Assembly: GCA_024742755.1 (NCBI GenBank)
Contig: JANSXW010000010.1
Span: 1-64,000, forward strand
DNA from: a bacterium
GTDB taxonomy: Bacteria > Bacteroidota > Bacteroidia > Chitinophagales > Saprospiraceae
Direction of reading: 5' to 3'
DNA length: 64,000 nucleotides
The notes under the pieces: generated by a model
Databases searched by the model: none
Told to the model about the DNA's origin: nothing
The model's input: the letters and a program-made list of their open reading frames with translations, nothing else
Part shown: positions 53,882-62,171 of the stretch, piece after piece
How positions within the stretch are numbered: the stretch's first letter is position 1
Layout: the number at the start of each line of letters is the position of its first letter
Program-made: the position numbers and the translations under genes

Positions 53882-55263
53882 CCAGCGTCCCAGCTACCGC
53901 CGCGGAGCACGCGGAGAGTACCCGTACCAAGGCCTTTCGGGTTGCGCCGGGGCGAGCTGCTGTAATAATCACTTTCATACCAGTCTGAACACCATTCCCA
54001 TACATTGCCACTCATACCGTACAGCCCTAGCTCATTAGCCGATTTCTGACCAACAGCGTGCGTCTTATTTCCGCTGTTATCTACATACCAACCTACACTG
54101 CCCAGATTATTGCTGCCAGAAAATATGTACCGCCGGCTGCGGCTCCCGCCGCGCGCTGCATACTCCCACTCCGCCTCCGTTGGCAAGCGGTAACTACCCC
54201 CTGTCATCCGGTTAAGCTTACCGATGAATTCATTCGCCTCCTCCCAACTAACATAATACATAGGATAATCACCCCCAACTCCAAAAAGTGACCAATCTTT
54301 ATCCGATTTATCTCGCTGCTGTGCCACTGTAGTGCCCATCACCGCCTCCCACTGCGCTTGCGTCACCTCGTATTTACTTATGCGGTAAGTATTAAGCTTT
54401 ACCCGGTGAGTGGGCTCTTCATCCTCATGGCAATGCCCCCATTGCTCACCTGTACAGCCCATCCTAAAGCTCCCACCTTCTACCCGTACCATATTGCGCT
54501 CCAAATCCTGTATCGGAAGAGGGAGAAAAAGCTTACGTAACTCCTTCAGCCGGAGCCGGGCACCAAGGGCATTCTGCCCGGCAGGATAATCCGACAAGTA
54601 CGCCTCATAGCCATCAATATTATCCAACCGCTCCGCGCGCTGCCAGGCGGCTGCTTCTAATTCTGCGGGGGTAGGGCCGGTATTTTGTGGTTCTGGTTGG
54701 GCTTCGTTGGACGGAGCGGGGCTTTGGTCAGCCTTGTTAATGCTTTTGATCCGGGCAGAGATCGCATTGGCGCTGAACTCTTGTACGGTAAGTACAATTT
54801 GGACCTCATTACGGATTACAGCCCTCCCGACCGGTCGGACTTCACTGAGCAGCTGCAAGACGGTTTTCAGGCTACCGCCATCGGGCAGCAGTGGGCCTAC
54901 TTTGAGACCGGAGTAAGAAAAAGACACCCCGCGCGGAAAATCCGTCAGGATATTGTCCAAATACTCCTGCGGGCGGATGTATTGGCTGCCCTGCGGGCGC
55001 AAGTCGTTCCATAGCAGCGACCCGTCAAAAAGGAAATATTGGTTCAGCAGCTCTGAGCGGAACAGGCGGCGGTCAGACAAATCCATGTTGGCGTCGCCCA
55101 GGTTGTTGAGCATCTCATAGTAGTTGGCAATGTAGTCGGCTACCGGACTGCTTTGGGCAGTCCCTCTGTTCGGCATAACAGCAATCAACAGCTGAAAGAG
55201 TAATAAACTGCAAGTGTAGCAGATTGCCCTCATACGGCGGGTATTGCTCATAAAACTTAGCAT
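53791..55263 (-). CDS. Secreted FGE-sulfatase-fold protein with a relic DGR variable region
   Basis: 490 residues: signal peptide, SPVADY module (SPVADYIANYYEMLNNLGD, later ISARIKSINKA), one 40-residue repeat (DNIDGYEAYLSDYPAGQNALGARLRLKEL) like those in the kinase-FGE fusion at the end of the window, then an FGE domain (MVRVEGGSFRMGC, YRLPTEAEWEYAARGG, GLYGMSGNVWEWCSDWY). The C-terminus (CRVSNRHGSSSSFRDNYLGFRL) aligns base by base with the DGR template at 61530-61620, with most mismatches at template adenines. It is thus a diverged or former target of the same diversifying element. Signal-peptide start may be 55263, 55251 or 55233. Confidence 0.85.
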   Translation of the reverse strand: MLSFMSNTRRMRAICYTCSLLLFQLLIAVMPNRGTAQSSPVADYIANYYEMLNNLGDANMDLSDRRLFRSELLNQYFLFDGSLLWNDLRPQGSQYIRPQEYLDNILTDFPRGVSFSYSGLKVGPLLPDGGSLKTVLQLLSEVRPVGRAVIRNEVQIVLTVQEFSANAISARIKSINKADQSPAPSNEAQPEPQNTGPTPAELEAAAWQRAERLDNIDGYEAYLSDYPAGQNALGARLRLKELRKLFLPLPIQDLERNMVRVEGGSFRMGCTGEQWGHCHEDEEPTHRVKLNTYRISKYEVTQAQWEAVMGTTVAQQRDKSDKDWSLFGVGGDYPMYYVSWEEANEFIGKLNRMTGGSYRLPTEAEWEYAARGGSRSRRYIFSGSNNLGSVGWYVDNSGNKTHAVGQKSANELGLYGMSGNVWEWCSDWYESDYYSSSPRRNPKGLGTGTLRVLRGGSWDAGAGYCRVSNRHGSSSSFRDNYLGFRLAASP

Positions 55264-55322
55264 AAAGCACAGTGTTTTCCTAATTCAAAGAATTGCCTGG
55301 TATCACTTTTAAACTTATTTCA

Positions 55323-56645
55323 TTATGGTGCCACCAGTCGAAACCCTAGATTTCCATAGCGCATATCTGGTTTGCTGCTCCGGCGACTGGTCACTCTGCA
55401 TGACCGTGCGCTGTCATTCCAACTTCCGCCGCGGCGTACGCGGTACTTACCATTTCGTTCACCGGGTGGGTTTTCGGCAGGACAATGGGAATAATAATCC
55501 GCGCTGTACCAGTCTGAGCACCATTCCCAGACGTTACCGCTCATATCGTACAGCCCCAATTCATTGGGTGACTTAAGGCCTACGGGAGCAGTTGCTCCTT
55601 CACTGTTCTCATCGAACCAACCAACAGCTTTTAATGTATGGCCCCCGGCATACAGATGATCCTGAGCCATGCTCCCCCCTGCTGCTGCATACTCCCATTC
55701 AGCTTCCGTTGGCAAACGGTAATTTCCTCCTGTTACGCGGTTAAGCTTTTGAATAAATTCCTGCACCTCTTCCCAACTCACATAATACATAGGGTACTGA
55801 GGGCCTTCCCCCCGTAGAGGATATCGGGTATTTACTTTATCTCTTTGGTCAGCTACTGAGGTGCCCATAACCGCCTCCCATTGCCCCTGTGTTACTTCAT
55901 ATTTACTAATGCTAAACCCACTTAGAGTAATCTGGTGCAGTGGCTTTTCATCATCGTAACAACTATTTTCCCCTTCTGAGTTACACCCCATCATGAAACT
56001 TCCACCGGCAATCCTTACCATATTGAGCTCGAGTTCCCGAATAGGCTCCGGCAAAGAAACAGATGCGCTAGCTGGCCTTTCTCCCGAAACTAACGGAGTT
56101 ACCGGGTTGAGGTTAACCGCACTGTTTTCTATTGTCCCTGCTTTGTCTATACTCTTTATCCGGGCAGACAGACTCGTGGGATTATACTGCCGGACAGCTA
56201 AAACCATTCTTAAGTCATGGCTTACCGATGGCTGCCCGGCAGGCTTTGCCGTAAGCTTTAGCCTGACAATCGTCTTAAGCCCATCATTGGCGGGCTCAAG
56301 GTTACTTACATTGGCTACTTCATACCTAAATGCTATTCCTTCAGGAAAATCAGTCAGGATATTGTCCAAATACTCTCTGGGAGTAATGTAACGCTTACCT
56401 TCCGGCCGGAGATGGTTCCAAATTAAAGAGCCTTCGTATAGAAAATAACGGCTTAGGATTTCTTCCCGGAACAGCCGCCGGTCAGCAAGAGATCCTTTTG
56501 CATCTCCATAGTTGTTCAGCATCTCATAGTAATTGGCAATATAGTCAGCCACCGGATCGCTCTGAGCAGCAGCCTTGTCAGATGAGACAAGGCTCAAAGT
56601 TGACAGTAACGACATAAGGATGATGGGGCAGCGTATTTTTCTCAT
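55323..56645 (-). CDS. Secreted FGE-sulfatase-fold protein with N-terminal SPVADY module
   Basis: About 440 residues from the ATG at 56645, where the signal peptide begins (MRKIRCPIILMSLLSTLSLV); an upstream ATG at 56684 adds 13 residues. Module: DPVADYIANYYEMLNNYGD, WNHLRPEGKRYITPREYLDNIL and ARIKSIDKA. FGE domain: MVRIAGGSFMMGC, YRLPTEAEWEYAAAGG, GLYDMSGNVWEWCSDWY and a GNLGFRLVAP end without the catalytic Cys. Its tail does not match the DGR template closely at the base level. One of five secreted module-FGE paralogues here. Confidence 0.85.
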   Translation of the reverse strand: MRKIRCPIILMSLLSTLSLVSSDKAAAQSDPVADYIANYYEMLNNYGDAKGSLADRRLFREEILSRYFLYEGSLIWNHLRPEGKRYITPREYLDNILTDFPEGIAFRYEVANVSNLEPANDGLKTIVRLKLTAKPAGQPSVSHDLRMVLAVRQYNPTSLSARIKSIDKAGTIENSAVNLNPVTPLVSGERPASASVSLPEPIRELELNMVRIAGGSFMMGCNSEGENSCYDDEKPLHQITLSGFSISKYEVTQGQWEAVMGTSVADQRDKVNTRYPLRGEGPQYPMYYVSWEEVQEFIQKLNRVTGGNYRLPTEAEWEYAAAGGSMAQDHLYAGGHTLKAVGWFDENSEGATAPVGLKSPNELGLYDMSGNVWEWCSDWYSADYYSHCPAENPPGERNGKYRVRRGGSWNDSARSCRVTSRRSSKPDMRYGNLGFRLVAP

Positions 56646-56792
56646 CTTTTTTTCATTTAAAAGACCTTTTACGTTATCCAGCATAAAAGGACTGAAATAC
56701 TAATCTCGCCAAACCTAACCCCTCTCAATCTATATGCTAAGTCCGAGCAATGGGGGCTTAGCCAGCGGTAGCTAATCCCTTTGATTGTTCCT

Positions 56793-57593
56793 TTAATGCT
56801 CAAAATCGATGATTTTCCAATTGTGATTCAGCATAAAGGAGGGACCTGTATCCGGCTGAAAGTGAACGAAAAACTCCCGGAATTCAGCATCAAAGTTATA
56901 GTACTTAAGTACATACTGCAGGGTTGACAAACCTGCCGTGCTGCATTCTATGTAGGGGGTAATATCCCGCTCTTCGCTCAATATACGCGAAAGGGCAATA
57001 AACCCATTGTCGTGTGCACTTGGCGGAATGTATTTATGCTTACTGACATTCGGTACTACAGGCAAAGCCGGAAGATCCCGCAATACTTCAGGTATGACCA
57101 CATCGTCAATAATCCACTTGATGCGACGCCGCTCATCTACCAGGATTTTCATTTGCAAGATGAGTGCTGTTGTTAGCCCTTCTATCCTGCCCTTAACCGG
57201 AACCTCTATCCACCAGGAAGAGTCAACAAAGTCCAATACCCCTCCGGCGCCTGCTTTTTGGGCAAAGCGCTGCACCCCGCTGCTGTCTTTTTCATGCAGA
57301 GACTGGTGAACCAAGGATTCGATGATCAGTGACCGGTAGGTTGACCAATAGGCCTGGTTTTGGCGGACCTCCCTGAAAATCGGGGAATTTTTATCAACAG
57401 GCTGGCCATAAGCATCAAAACTTCCATTATACCGCTCAATAAATTCATCCAGCGAATGGGGCTGTAAGAAAATAGCCGTAGGCATTATCTCCTGAGGGCG
57501 GTTGCCAAAGTATAGGTCGTAGTAAGGCTGCGCAACCAACACCCTCACCCCTAAAAGAGTTATGATCACTAGTATACCAAATTGCCTTACCAT
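56793..57593 (-). CDS. Secreted protein of unknown function between FGE genes
   Basis: About 266 residues from the ATG at 57593, which begins a signal peptide (FGILVIITLLGVRVLVAQ); the upstream in-frame ATG at 57695 gives a poor leader. No recognised domain. A central WWIEVPVKGRIEGLTTALILQMKILVDERRRIKWIIDDVVIP region looks like an alpha/beta core, and the C-terminus contains a FFVHFQPDTGPSFML stretch. It does not carry the module of its neighbours. Co-transcription with the FGE genes is likely from strand and spacing. Confidence 0.6.
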   Translation of the reverse strand: MVRQFGILVIITLLGVRVLVAQPYYDLYFGNRPQEIMPTAIFLQPHSLDEFIERYNGSFDAYGQPVDKNSPIFREVRQNQAYWSTYRSLIIESLVHQSLHEKDSSGVQRFAQKAGAGGVLDFVDSSWWIEVPVKGRIEGLTTALILQMKILVDERRRIKWIIDDVVIPEVLRDLPALPVVPNVSKHKYIPPSAHDNGFIALSRILSEERDITPYIECSTAGLSTLQYVLKYYNFDAEFREFFVHFQPDTGPSFMLNHNWKIIDFEH

Positions 57594-57695
57594 ACTGCAG
57601 CGTTTTATAGTGGAATTAAACCAAAGGTTGATCAATACTACTGATTTTAATGAGGGCAGTAACTGCGGCTCACTGCTATGTGTTCCCCGTTTCAA

Positions 57696-59213
57696 CTATT
57701 TTGCATTCCTGCATAAACGAAAACCAGTTTTTGCACTCGTCATATCGGGTGCACTGAAGTGCCTTGTGGTACATTCTAATTCTTCAAAAGTCCCTGCCCA
57801 ACTACCACCTCTCAGTACTTTAAAATTACCACGCAGAGGACCTCTAGGGTTAATAGGGGGAGAGTGCTCGTAAAACTCTGTTTCGTAATAATCCCAGCAC
57901 CATTCTTCTACATTGCCACTCATGTCGTAAATACCTAATGTAGTAGGTTTATAAAAGCCAACAGGTGCAGAGAAAGAGTGATTGTCCGAGTATCTTCTCA
58001 TCTTCCAGGTAAAATCACATTCCCGATCACAATAATTTCCAACGCCAGGCAAGCTGTAAAGATTGGATGTCTCAGCCCCTCCCCATCTAACATCCTCGCC
58101 TCCATCACGTGCGGCATATTCCCATTCCGCTTCGGTAGGTAAACGATAGCCATTTGCATTCCAGTTTGCTTTGACACCGTCCTGAAGAATGGTATAAACG
58201 GGTTGCAGTCCATGCTGTTTGCTTAGCCAGTTGCAGTAAGCAATGGCATCGTTCCAACTCACGTGAATAACCGGGTGCAATAGCTTTGTGGCTGGTCTTA
58301 CTTGCCCTTTTTCATCGTGCCGCCAGTTAACACCAGCCTGAAACCCCCAAAAGCCCTGCTTAACCAGCTGACTCGTGTCTCTCTGCTCTGCCACAGTAAC
58401 ATAGTCAGTAGATTCAATAAACTGCGAGAACTCGCTAAAGGTCACTTCAAATTTACCGATGTAAAAGTCATCCACACGAACGGTATGCACTGGTCTGTTA
58501 TCTATATTTTTATCTTGAGCCCCCATTTGAAAAGTTCCTCCATATACCAGTACCATTGGGGTATTATCCGTTGGTTTTCTGTCTCCACTTATCTCAACCG
58601 GTGCTGAGACAGGCTCAGACAGTTCCTGACCTGAAACACTTTGCTCAGGTGATGCCAAAACTTCCAGTTCTTCAGTATTTTCAGTAGTAGCCTCTGGCTC
58701 CGTTATTTCTGGTACTGTTTCTTCTGGCAGGTACTCATCTACACTTCTAATGCGGGCGATGACACCGGTGGGACTATACTCCCTTATGGACAAAATAAAC
58801 CGGAGCGGGAATGGCCCCATCACTTTCTCTCCGGTTGCTACCGTAGCAGTCAGGCGGATTTCTGCATTAAGGTTGCCGCCCTTAGGCAGCACATTCAATA
58901 CCTCCAACTGATCGTACCGAAAGGATATGCCTTCAGGAAAGTCGGTGAGTATAAGATCCAGGTACTCCCTCGGTGGAATATACCGGCTGCCTTCCGGGCG
59001 TAGCTCATTCCAGACCATAGACCCCTCGAAGAGAAAATACTGGTTCAGCAGCTCTGACCGAAACATCCGCCTGTCCTTCAATGGCAAGCTGGCATCCCCA
59101 AGGTTATTAAGCATCTGGTAGTAATTGGCAATATAATCCTCAATAGGTCCGTCCTGTGCCTTTAGCGTAGCGGTAAAGCAAAACACCAGTAGCAGTGTGC
59201 TGAATTTCGACAT
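57696..59213 (-). CDS. Secreted FGE-sulfatase-fold protein with N-terminal SPVADY-type module
   Basis: 505 residues: signal peptide (TLLLVFCFTATLKAQ), module variant (GPIEDYIANYYQMLNNLGD, later VWNELRPEGSRYIPPREYL and IARIRSVDEY), a Glu/Thr/Pro-rich linker (about 165-215), and an FGE domain (MVLVYGGTFQMGAQDKNI, HVSWNDAIAYCNWLSKQHG, YRLPTEAEWEYAARDGG, IYDMSGNVEEWCWDYY, GFRLCRNAK). The domain is longer than its neighbours' and closer in its middle part to gliding-motility or generic SUMF1 proteins. A Cys follows Leu in GFRLC, but the catalytic GFRC motif is absent. Confidence 0.83.
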   Translation of the reverse strand: MSKFSTLLLVFCFTATLKAQDGPIEDYIANYYQMLNNLGDASLPLKDRRMFRSELLNQYFLFEGSMVWNELRPEGSRYIPPREYLDLILTDFPEGISFRYDQLEVLNVLPKGGNLNAEIRLTATVATGEKVMGPFPLRFILSIREYSPTGVIARIRSVDEYLPEETVPEITEPEATTENTEELEVLASPEQSVSGQELSEPVSAPVEISGDRKPTDNTPMVLVYGGTFQMGAQDKNIDNRPVHTVRVDDFYIGKFEVTFSEFSQFIESTDYVTVAEQRDTSQLVKQGFWGFQAGVNWRHDEKGQVRPATKLLHPVIHVSWNDAIAYCNWLSKQHGLQPVYTILQDGVKANWNANGYRLPTEAEWEYAARDGGEDVRWGGAETSNLYSLPGVGNYCDRECDFTWKMRRYSDNHSFSAPVGFYKPTTLGIYDMSGNVEEWCWDYYETEFYEHSPPINPRGPLRGNFKVLRGGSWAGTFEELECTTRHFSAPDMTSAKTGFRLCRNAK

Positions 59214-59304
59214 TTAAACAGATAGATTTTAAAGATCCGGATTGTAAAATATATCCTGTCTCATGGGCGGGGCAATGTTGGAAACCTACCGCTCCTGTGT
59301 CTCT

Positions 59305-59898
59305 TCACTTTGCCCGGGTTTCCACGACTCTGATGTCCCCAAGGCGCACGTGAAGCACCTCCTTAGAGGTACGCCCCTGATCCATTTCCGTGACTTTGAT
59401 GGCCACCTCGATATCTTTGGAGGTAATATCCTCGTATTTCAGTTTGCCCTCAGCGCCATACCCTTTGAATACCTGATAGACCCGAACCGTGCCAAAGTAC
59501 TGCCCATCCGGTGATTGCCGGAACTTGGAGACCCAGCGCGTTTCAAACCATTCGATCTCTACCCGGCTGTAGGGCAACACCAACAGGCGATTGAGGTACT
59601 TTCTCACGGTGAAGTTCTTCACCTCAGACTGGTTTAGGGAGGACACCTGAAAAACACGGTCCTCATCTACAAAATAGTTCACCGTTGTATTCACAGCTTC
59701 TCTTCGCAGGTCCCGGTTTATTTTTTTATCGCTTATGGTTTGAATATTGATTTCCAGGTCCCGAATACGGTCTTCGGTCTTCTCCGTAAAAAGTTGTTTT
59801 TTTTCTTCTTCAGACAGGCCTGACAATTGCGCAGAAACAATGGTGCTCATCAACAAGAGCATTATGCAATAGCATCCGGGGTTAGTTTTCATTTTCAT
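59305..59898 (-). CDS. Small secreted protein, possible stand-alone version of the cluster's module
   Basis: 197 residues with a signal peptide (YCIMLLLMSTIVSAQ) and no C-terminal FGE domain. The middle follows the order seen in the shared module: an LEINIQTISDKKINRDLRREAVNTTVNYFV stretch where the others have MLNN...RREEIL..YF, then VRKYLNRLLVLPYSRVEIEWFE in place of PREYLDNILTDFPEGISF, then a beta-rich end. Identity is low, so this is an inference from pattern and position. Confidence 0.6.
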   Translation of the reverse strand: MKMKTNPGCYCIMLLLMSTIVSAQLSGLSEEEKKQLFTEKTEDRIRDLEINIQTISDKKINRDLRREAVNTTVNYFVDEDRVFQVSSLNQSEVKNFTVRKYLNRLLVLPYSRVEIEWFETRWVSKFRQSPDGQYFGTVRVYQVFKGYGAEGKLKYEDITSKDIEVAIKVTEMDQGRTSKEVLHVRLGDIRVVETRAK

Positions 59899-60065
59899 TC
59901 GATCATTTTAGCGGAAATGACATACAATACTTTCACAATGTACTAAGGTAAAACTTTTTATCTGACAGCAGGTAGTTCTCTGATAATATACTGGTATTAG
60001 GGTGGAGGTAACTAATGTTAACCCAATCATTGAACAATTTCACACCTTCTTGCATTAAGAACGCT

Positions 60066-61379
60066 TCAGTCCAGAGATAGGCATAGCCGAAAACCCGTAT
60101 GGCTGTCCCCATTTTTGGGAGGTATAGAATCGCGATTGGCGCACCTAAGTTCGTCAGCTTGGCTATACCAGTATCCTCCTCTTACAATTTTTTTTGCATC
60201 AGAACCTGATCGGGCTGCCTTTGAGGAAGACGAATATTCATCAAACCAATCCCAGCACCATTCCCAAACATTTCCACTCATATCGTATAAGCCAATTTCG
60301 TTGGGAAGTTGTAAACCTACGGGGCTGGTGCTCCGGCCACTATTTTTATAATACCAGGCTAGTTGTTTTGGGTCATTACCTCCCGCATACTTATAGCGCT
60401 GACTTCGATTTCCCCCTCGTGCGGCGTATTCCCACTCTGCTTCGGTAGGCAATCTATATTTTTTTCCAGTTAGTTGGTTCAACTTTTTAATATATACATT
60501 GACATCATCCCAACTGACCCGCTCTACCGGGCAAGTTTCGCAGGTCTTATTCCGGCTTGGATTGTTCCCTGTTACCGCGGCCCATTGGGCTTGCGTCACT
60601 TCAAACCTACCTATGTAAAAGCTTTCTACCTCTGCCATATGAACGGGCTTTTCAGCTCGTTTACAGTCGCGACCCTGTTCAGCAGTACATCCCATTTCAA
60701 AACGCCCGCCTTCTACAAAAACCATATTCTTTTCCAGTTCCTGAATAGCTATTGGCAGCTCAGGGTTTACTACGATAGTATCAGGCGGCTCTTCCGAAAG
60801 AGTTGCGGCCTCCTGTTCAGGTTTATTGGGAACAGCGGCGCTTGTGATAGCTTCCAGGTCAAGAGCGGGCAGTACAGGTTCTTCTTCGGGCTCGGAGATA
60901 GGATTAATGCTCTTGATCCGCCCTGAAACTCTATCAGGAGACATTCCGGTGATATGAAATATAAAAGAAAGAGGGATTGTTGTCTCCTTTTCACCATTGG
61001 GCATTACCCCGAATACCATATTTACTGTGGCTTCCGAATACTTCTCGCCCATTTGAAAATCGATCAGCTCCAGCGAATCGATGTGAAATCTTATGCCCTC
61101 CGGGAAGTCTGTAATAATAATATCCAGGTATTCCTTTGCCGAAACGACGGTGGTACCCGTAGGCCGCAAGTGATTGTACACCATGCTTTCCTGGCCGGAC
61201 ATAAAGAACGCTTCCAGAATATCAGTCCGGAAAAGACTTCTGTCATCCATGGAGTTTCGTACATCACCAAGGTTATTAAGGGCGGCCAGGTATTCCTTGA
61301 AGTAGTCTTCCATGGCTGATTTCTGCCCGGTAAGCAACAGGGGCAGCGTTAAAACTAAAATGGATAACGTATATCTCAT
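60066..61379 (-). CDS. Secreted FGE-sulfatase-fold protein with N-terminal SPVADY-type module
   Basis: About 437 residues from the ATG at 61379 (MRYTLSILVLTLPLLL signal peptide). Divergent module (SAMEDYFKEYLAALNNLGD, later YNHLRPTGTTVVSAKEYLDIIITDFPEGIRF and GRIKSINPI), an acidic linker, then an FGE domain (MVFVEGGRFEMGC, CPVERVSWDDVNVYIKKLNQL, YRLPTEAEWEYAARGG, GLYDMSGNVWEWCWDWF, GFRLCLSLD). The CPVERVSW segment is shared with the kinase-FGE fusion. Its first codon lies just 150 bases past the DGR template, on the same strand, where a reverse transcriptase gene would be expected in a complete DGR. Confidence 0.83.
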   Translation of the reverse strand: MRYTLSILVLTLPLLLTGQKSAMEDYFKEYLAALNNLGDVRNSMDDRSLFRTDILEAFFMSGQESMVYNHLRPTGTTVVSAKEYLDIIITDFPEGIRFHIDSLELIDFQMGEKYSEATVNMVFGVMPNGEKETTIPLSFIFHITGMSPDRVSGRIKSINPISEPEEEPVLPALDLEAITSAAVPNKPEQEAATLSEEPPDTIVVNPELPIAIQELEKNMVFVEGGRFEMGCTAEQGRDCKRAEKPVHMAEVESFYIGRFEVTQAQWAAVTGNNPSRNKTCETCPVERVSWDDVNVYIKKLNQLTGKKYRLPTEAEWEYAARGGNRSQRYKYAGGNDPKQLAWYYKNSGRSTSPVGLQLPNEIGLYDMSGNVWEWCWDWFDEYSSSSKAARSGSDAKKIVRGGYWYSQADELRCANRDSIPPKNGDSHTGFRLCLSLD

Positions 61380-61426
61380 ATCAAACTTTTTCTTCTCCAA
61401 AAGAGTGGGCCAATTTTCGCCTGTGG

Positions 61427-61927
61427 CTACTCACGGGCCCACCCGGTATTTTTTTGCCAGCCAAATCCACTTTGACCGGACAGGATCAGTGCCGATTCAG
61501 CAGGGTGGATATCCATCCACCGGGTTGAGCTAGGGGGCAGCGGCCAGTCGGAAGCCCAAATTGTTGTTGCGATTGTCTGGGCTGTTGTTGTTCTGATTCG
61601 AGGCCCGGCAGTTCCTGGCGTTTTACCAATAGCCAGCCCTTCCGCTTTCGCCAGTTCCTTGCGGATACGCCTCAGGATTTCGAACCGCTTAAAGGCTTCC
61701 GGCTCTAGCTCTTTCTTGTAATCCACTTTAGGCTTTTTGCTATCTCTGCTCTTTTGCTTTCCGGTAGCCATGTTTGGCAAATACTCCACACAAATGGCCC
61801 AGGCCCCACCTCCCGGCTGGCTTTCAAAATGACGGTCTATCTGCAATACACGGTTGCCGCGCAAAAAAGCATTGACCTCCGCCTCTGCTTCTGCGGGATC
61901 GTAAACCGGTACGCTAAAAAATTTCAT
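61427..61927 (-). pseudogene. Truncated DGR-associated HRDC-type accessory gene
   Basis: The first 100 residues (MKFFSVPVYDPAEAEAEVNAF, VWAICVEYL-like AWAICVEYLPN, then KVDYKKELEPEAFKRFEILRRIRKELAKAEGL) match the layout I know for HRDC-domain proteins that accompany diversity-generating retroelements. The reading frame is cut at about 61625, in the first helices of the HRDC domain, exactly where the template repeat begins. After that it runs through the repeat in the wrong frame (TTTAQTIATT...) to a stop at 61427. It therefore looks like a gene truncated by deletion or by insertion of the template. It starts 147 bases after the kinase-FGE gene. Confidence 0.65.
61530..61620 (-). repeat. DGR template repeat (TR)
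   Basis: This 91-base segment is the adenine-rich copy of the 3' end of the kinase-FGE gene (62081-62171, offset 551). Read on the minus strand in the FGE frame it encodes a run dominated by AAC/AAT codons (CRASNQNNNSPDNR), ending in NLGFRLAAAP and a stop, preceded by an in-frame TAA, so it is not itself expressed. All 12 differences from the variable copy fall on its 25 adenines, and none on the other 66 bases. That is the defining pattern of a diversity-generating retroelement. Confidence 0.9.
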
Positions 61928-61955
61928 CTGCATCGCTAAAAAAATTTAAAATCGG

Positions 61956-62048
61956 GGCGGCTGCGCCGCCGAATACCGCTCTCTCCCTCCGGCGTCTCCC
62001 TATGGGCGCTTGCTGCGCCGCTGCCCATTTAGGAGGGCCTTCGCTCCT
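61956..62048. repeat. GC-rich hairpin cluster after the variable gene
   Basis: Three stems lie between the kinase-FGE stop and the HRDC-type gene: GGCGGC/GCCGCC at 61956-61970, ATGGGC/GCCCAT at 62002-62028, and AGGAG/CTCCT at 62031-62048 followed on the plus strand by a T run. In studied DGRs a hairpin a short distance past the variable region aids retrohoming, and this cluster starts in about the right place. It may equally be a terminator. Confidence 0.4.
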
Positions 62049-62080
62049 TCGCTTTTTTTTCTCAACCCTTTCTACATGAA

Positions 62081-62171
62081 CTAGGGGGCAGCGGCCAGCC
62101 GGAAGCCCAAATTGATGTAGCGATAGTCTGGGCTGAAGCTGATCCGACGCGAGGCCCGGCAGCTCCTGGCG
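62081..62171 (-). repeat. DGR variable repeat (VR) at the 3' end of the kinase-FGE gene
   Basis: Matches the template at 61530-61620 without gaps. The 12 substitutions convert Asn/Gln codons of the template to Ser, Arg, Ile, Phe and Tyr codons in CRASRRISFSPDYRYINLGF, the exposed loop at the C-terminus of the FGE/C-type-lectin fold, and change one synonymous position (CGA to CGG). The conserved framework (NLGFRLAAAP and stop) is unchanged. Confidence 0.9.

Noticed and set aside
61427..61530. Tail of the HRDC-type reading frame as real coding sequence
   Set aside because: Past about 61625 the frame reads the template repeat in the wrong register and then spacer sequence. The composition (Thr/Trp/Pro-rich) fits an accidental extension.
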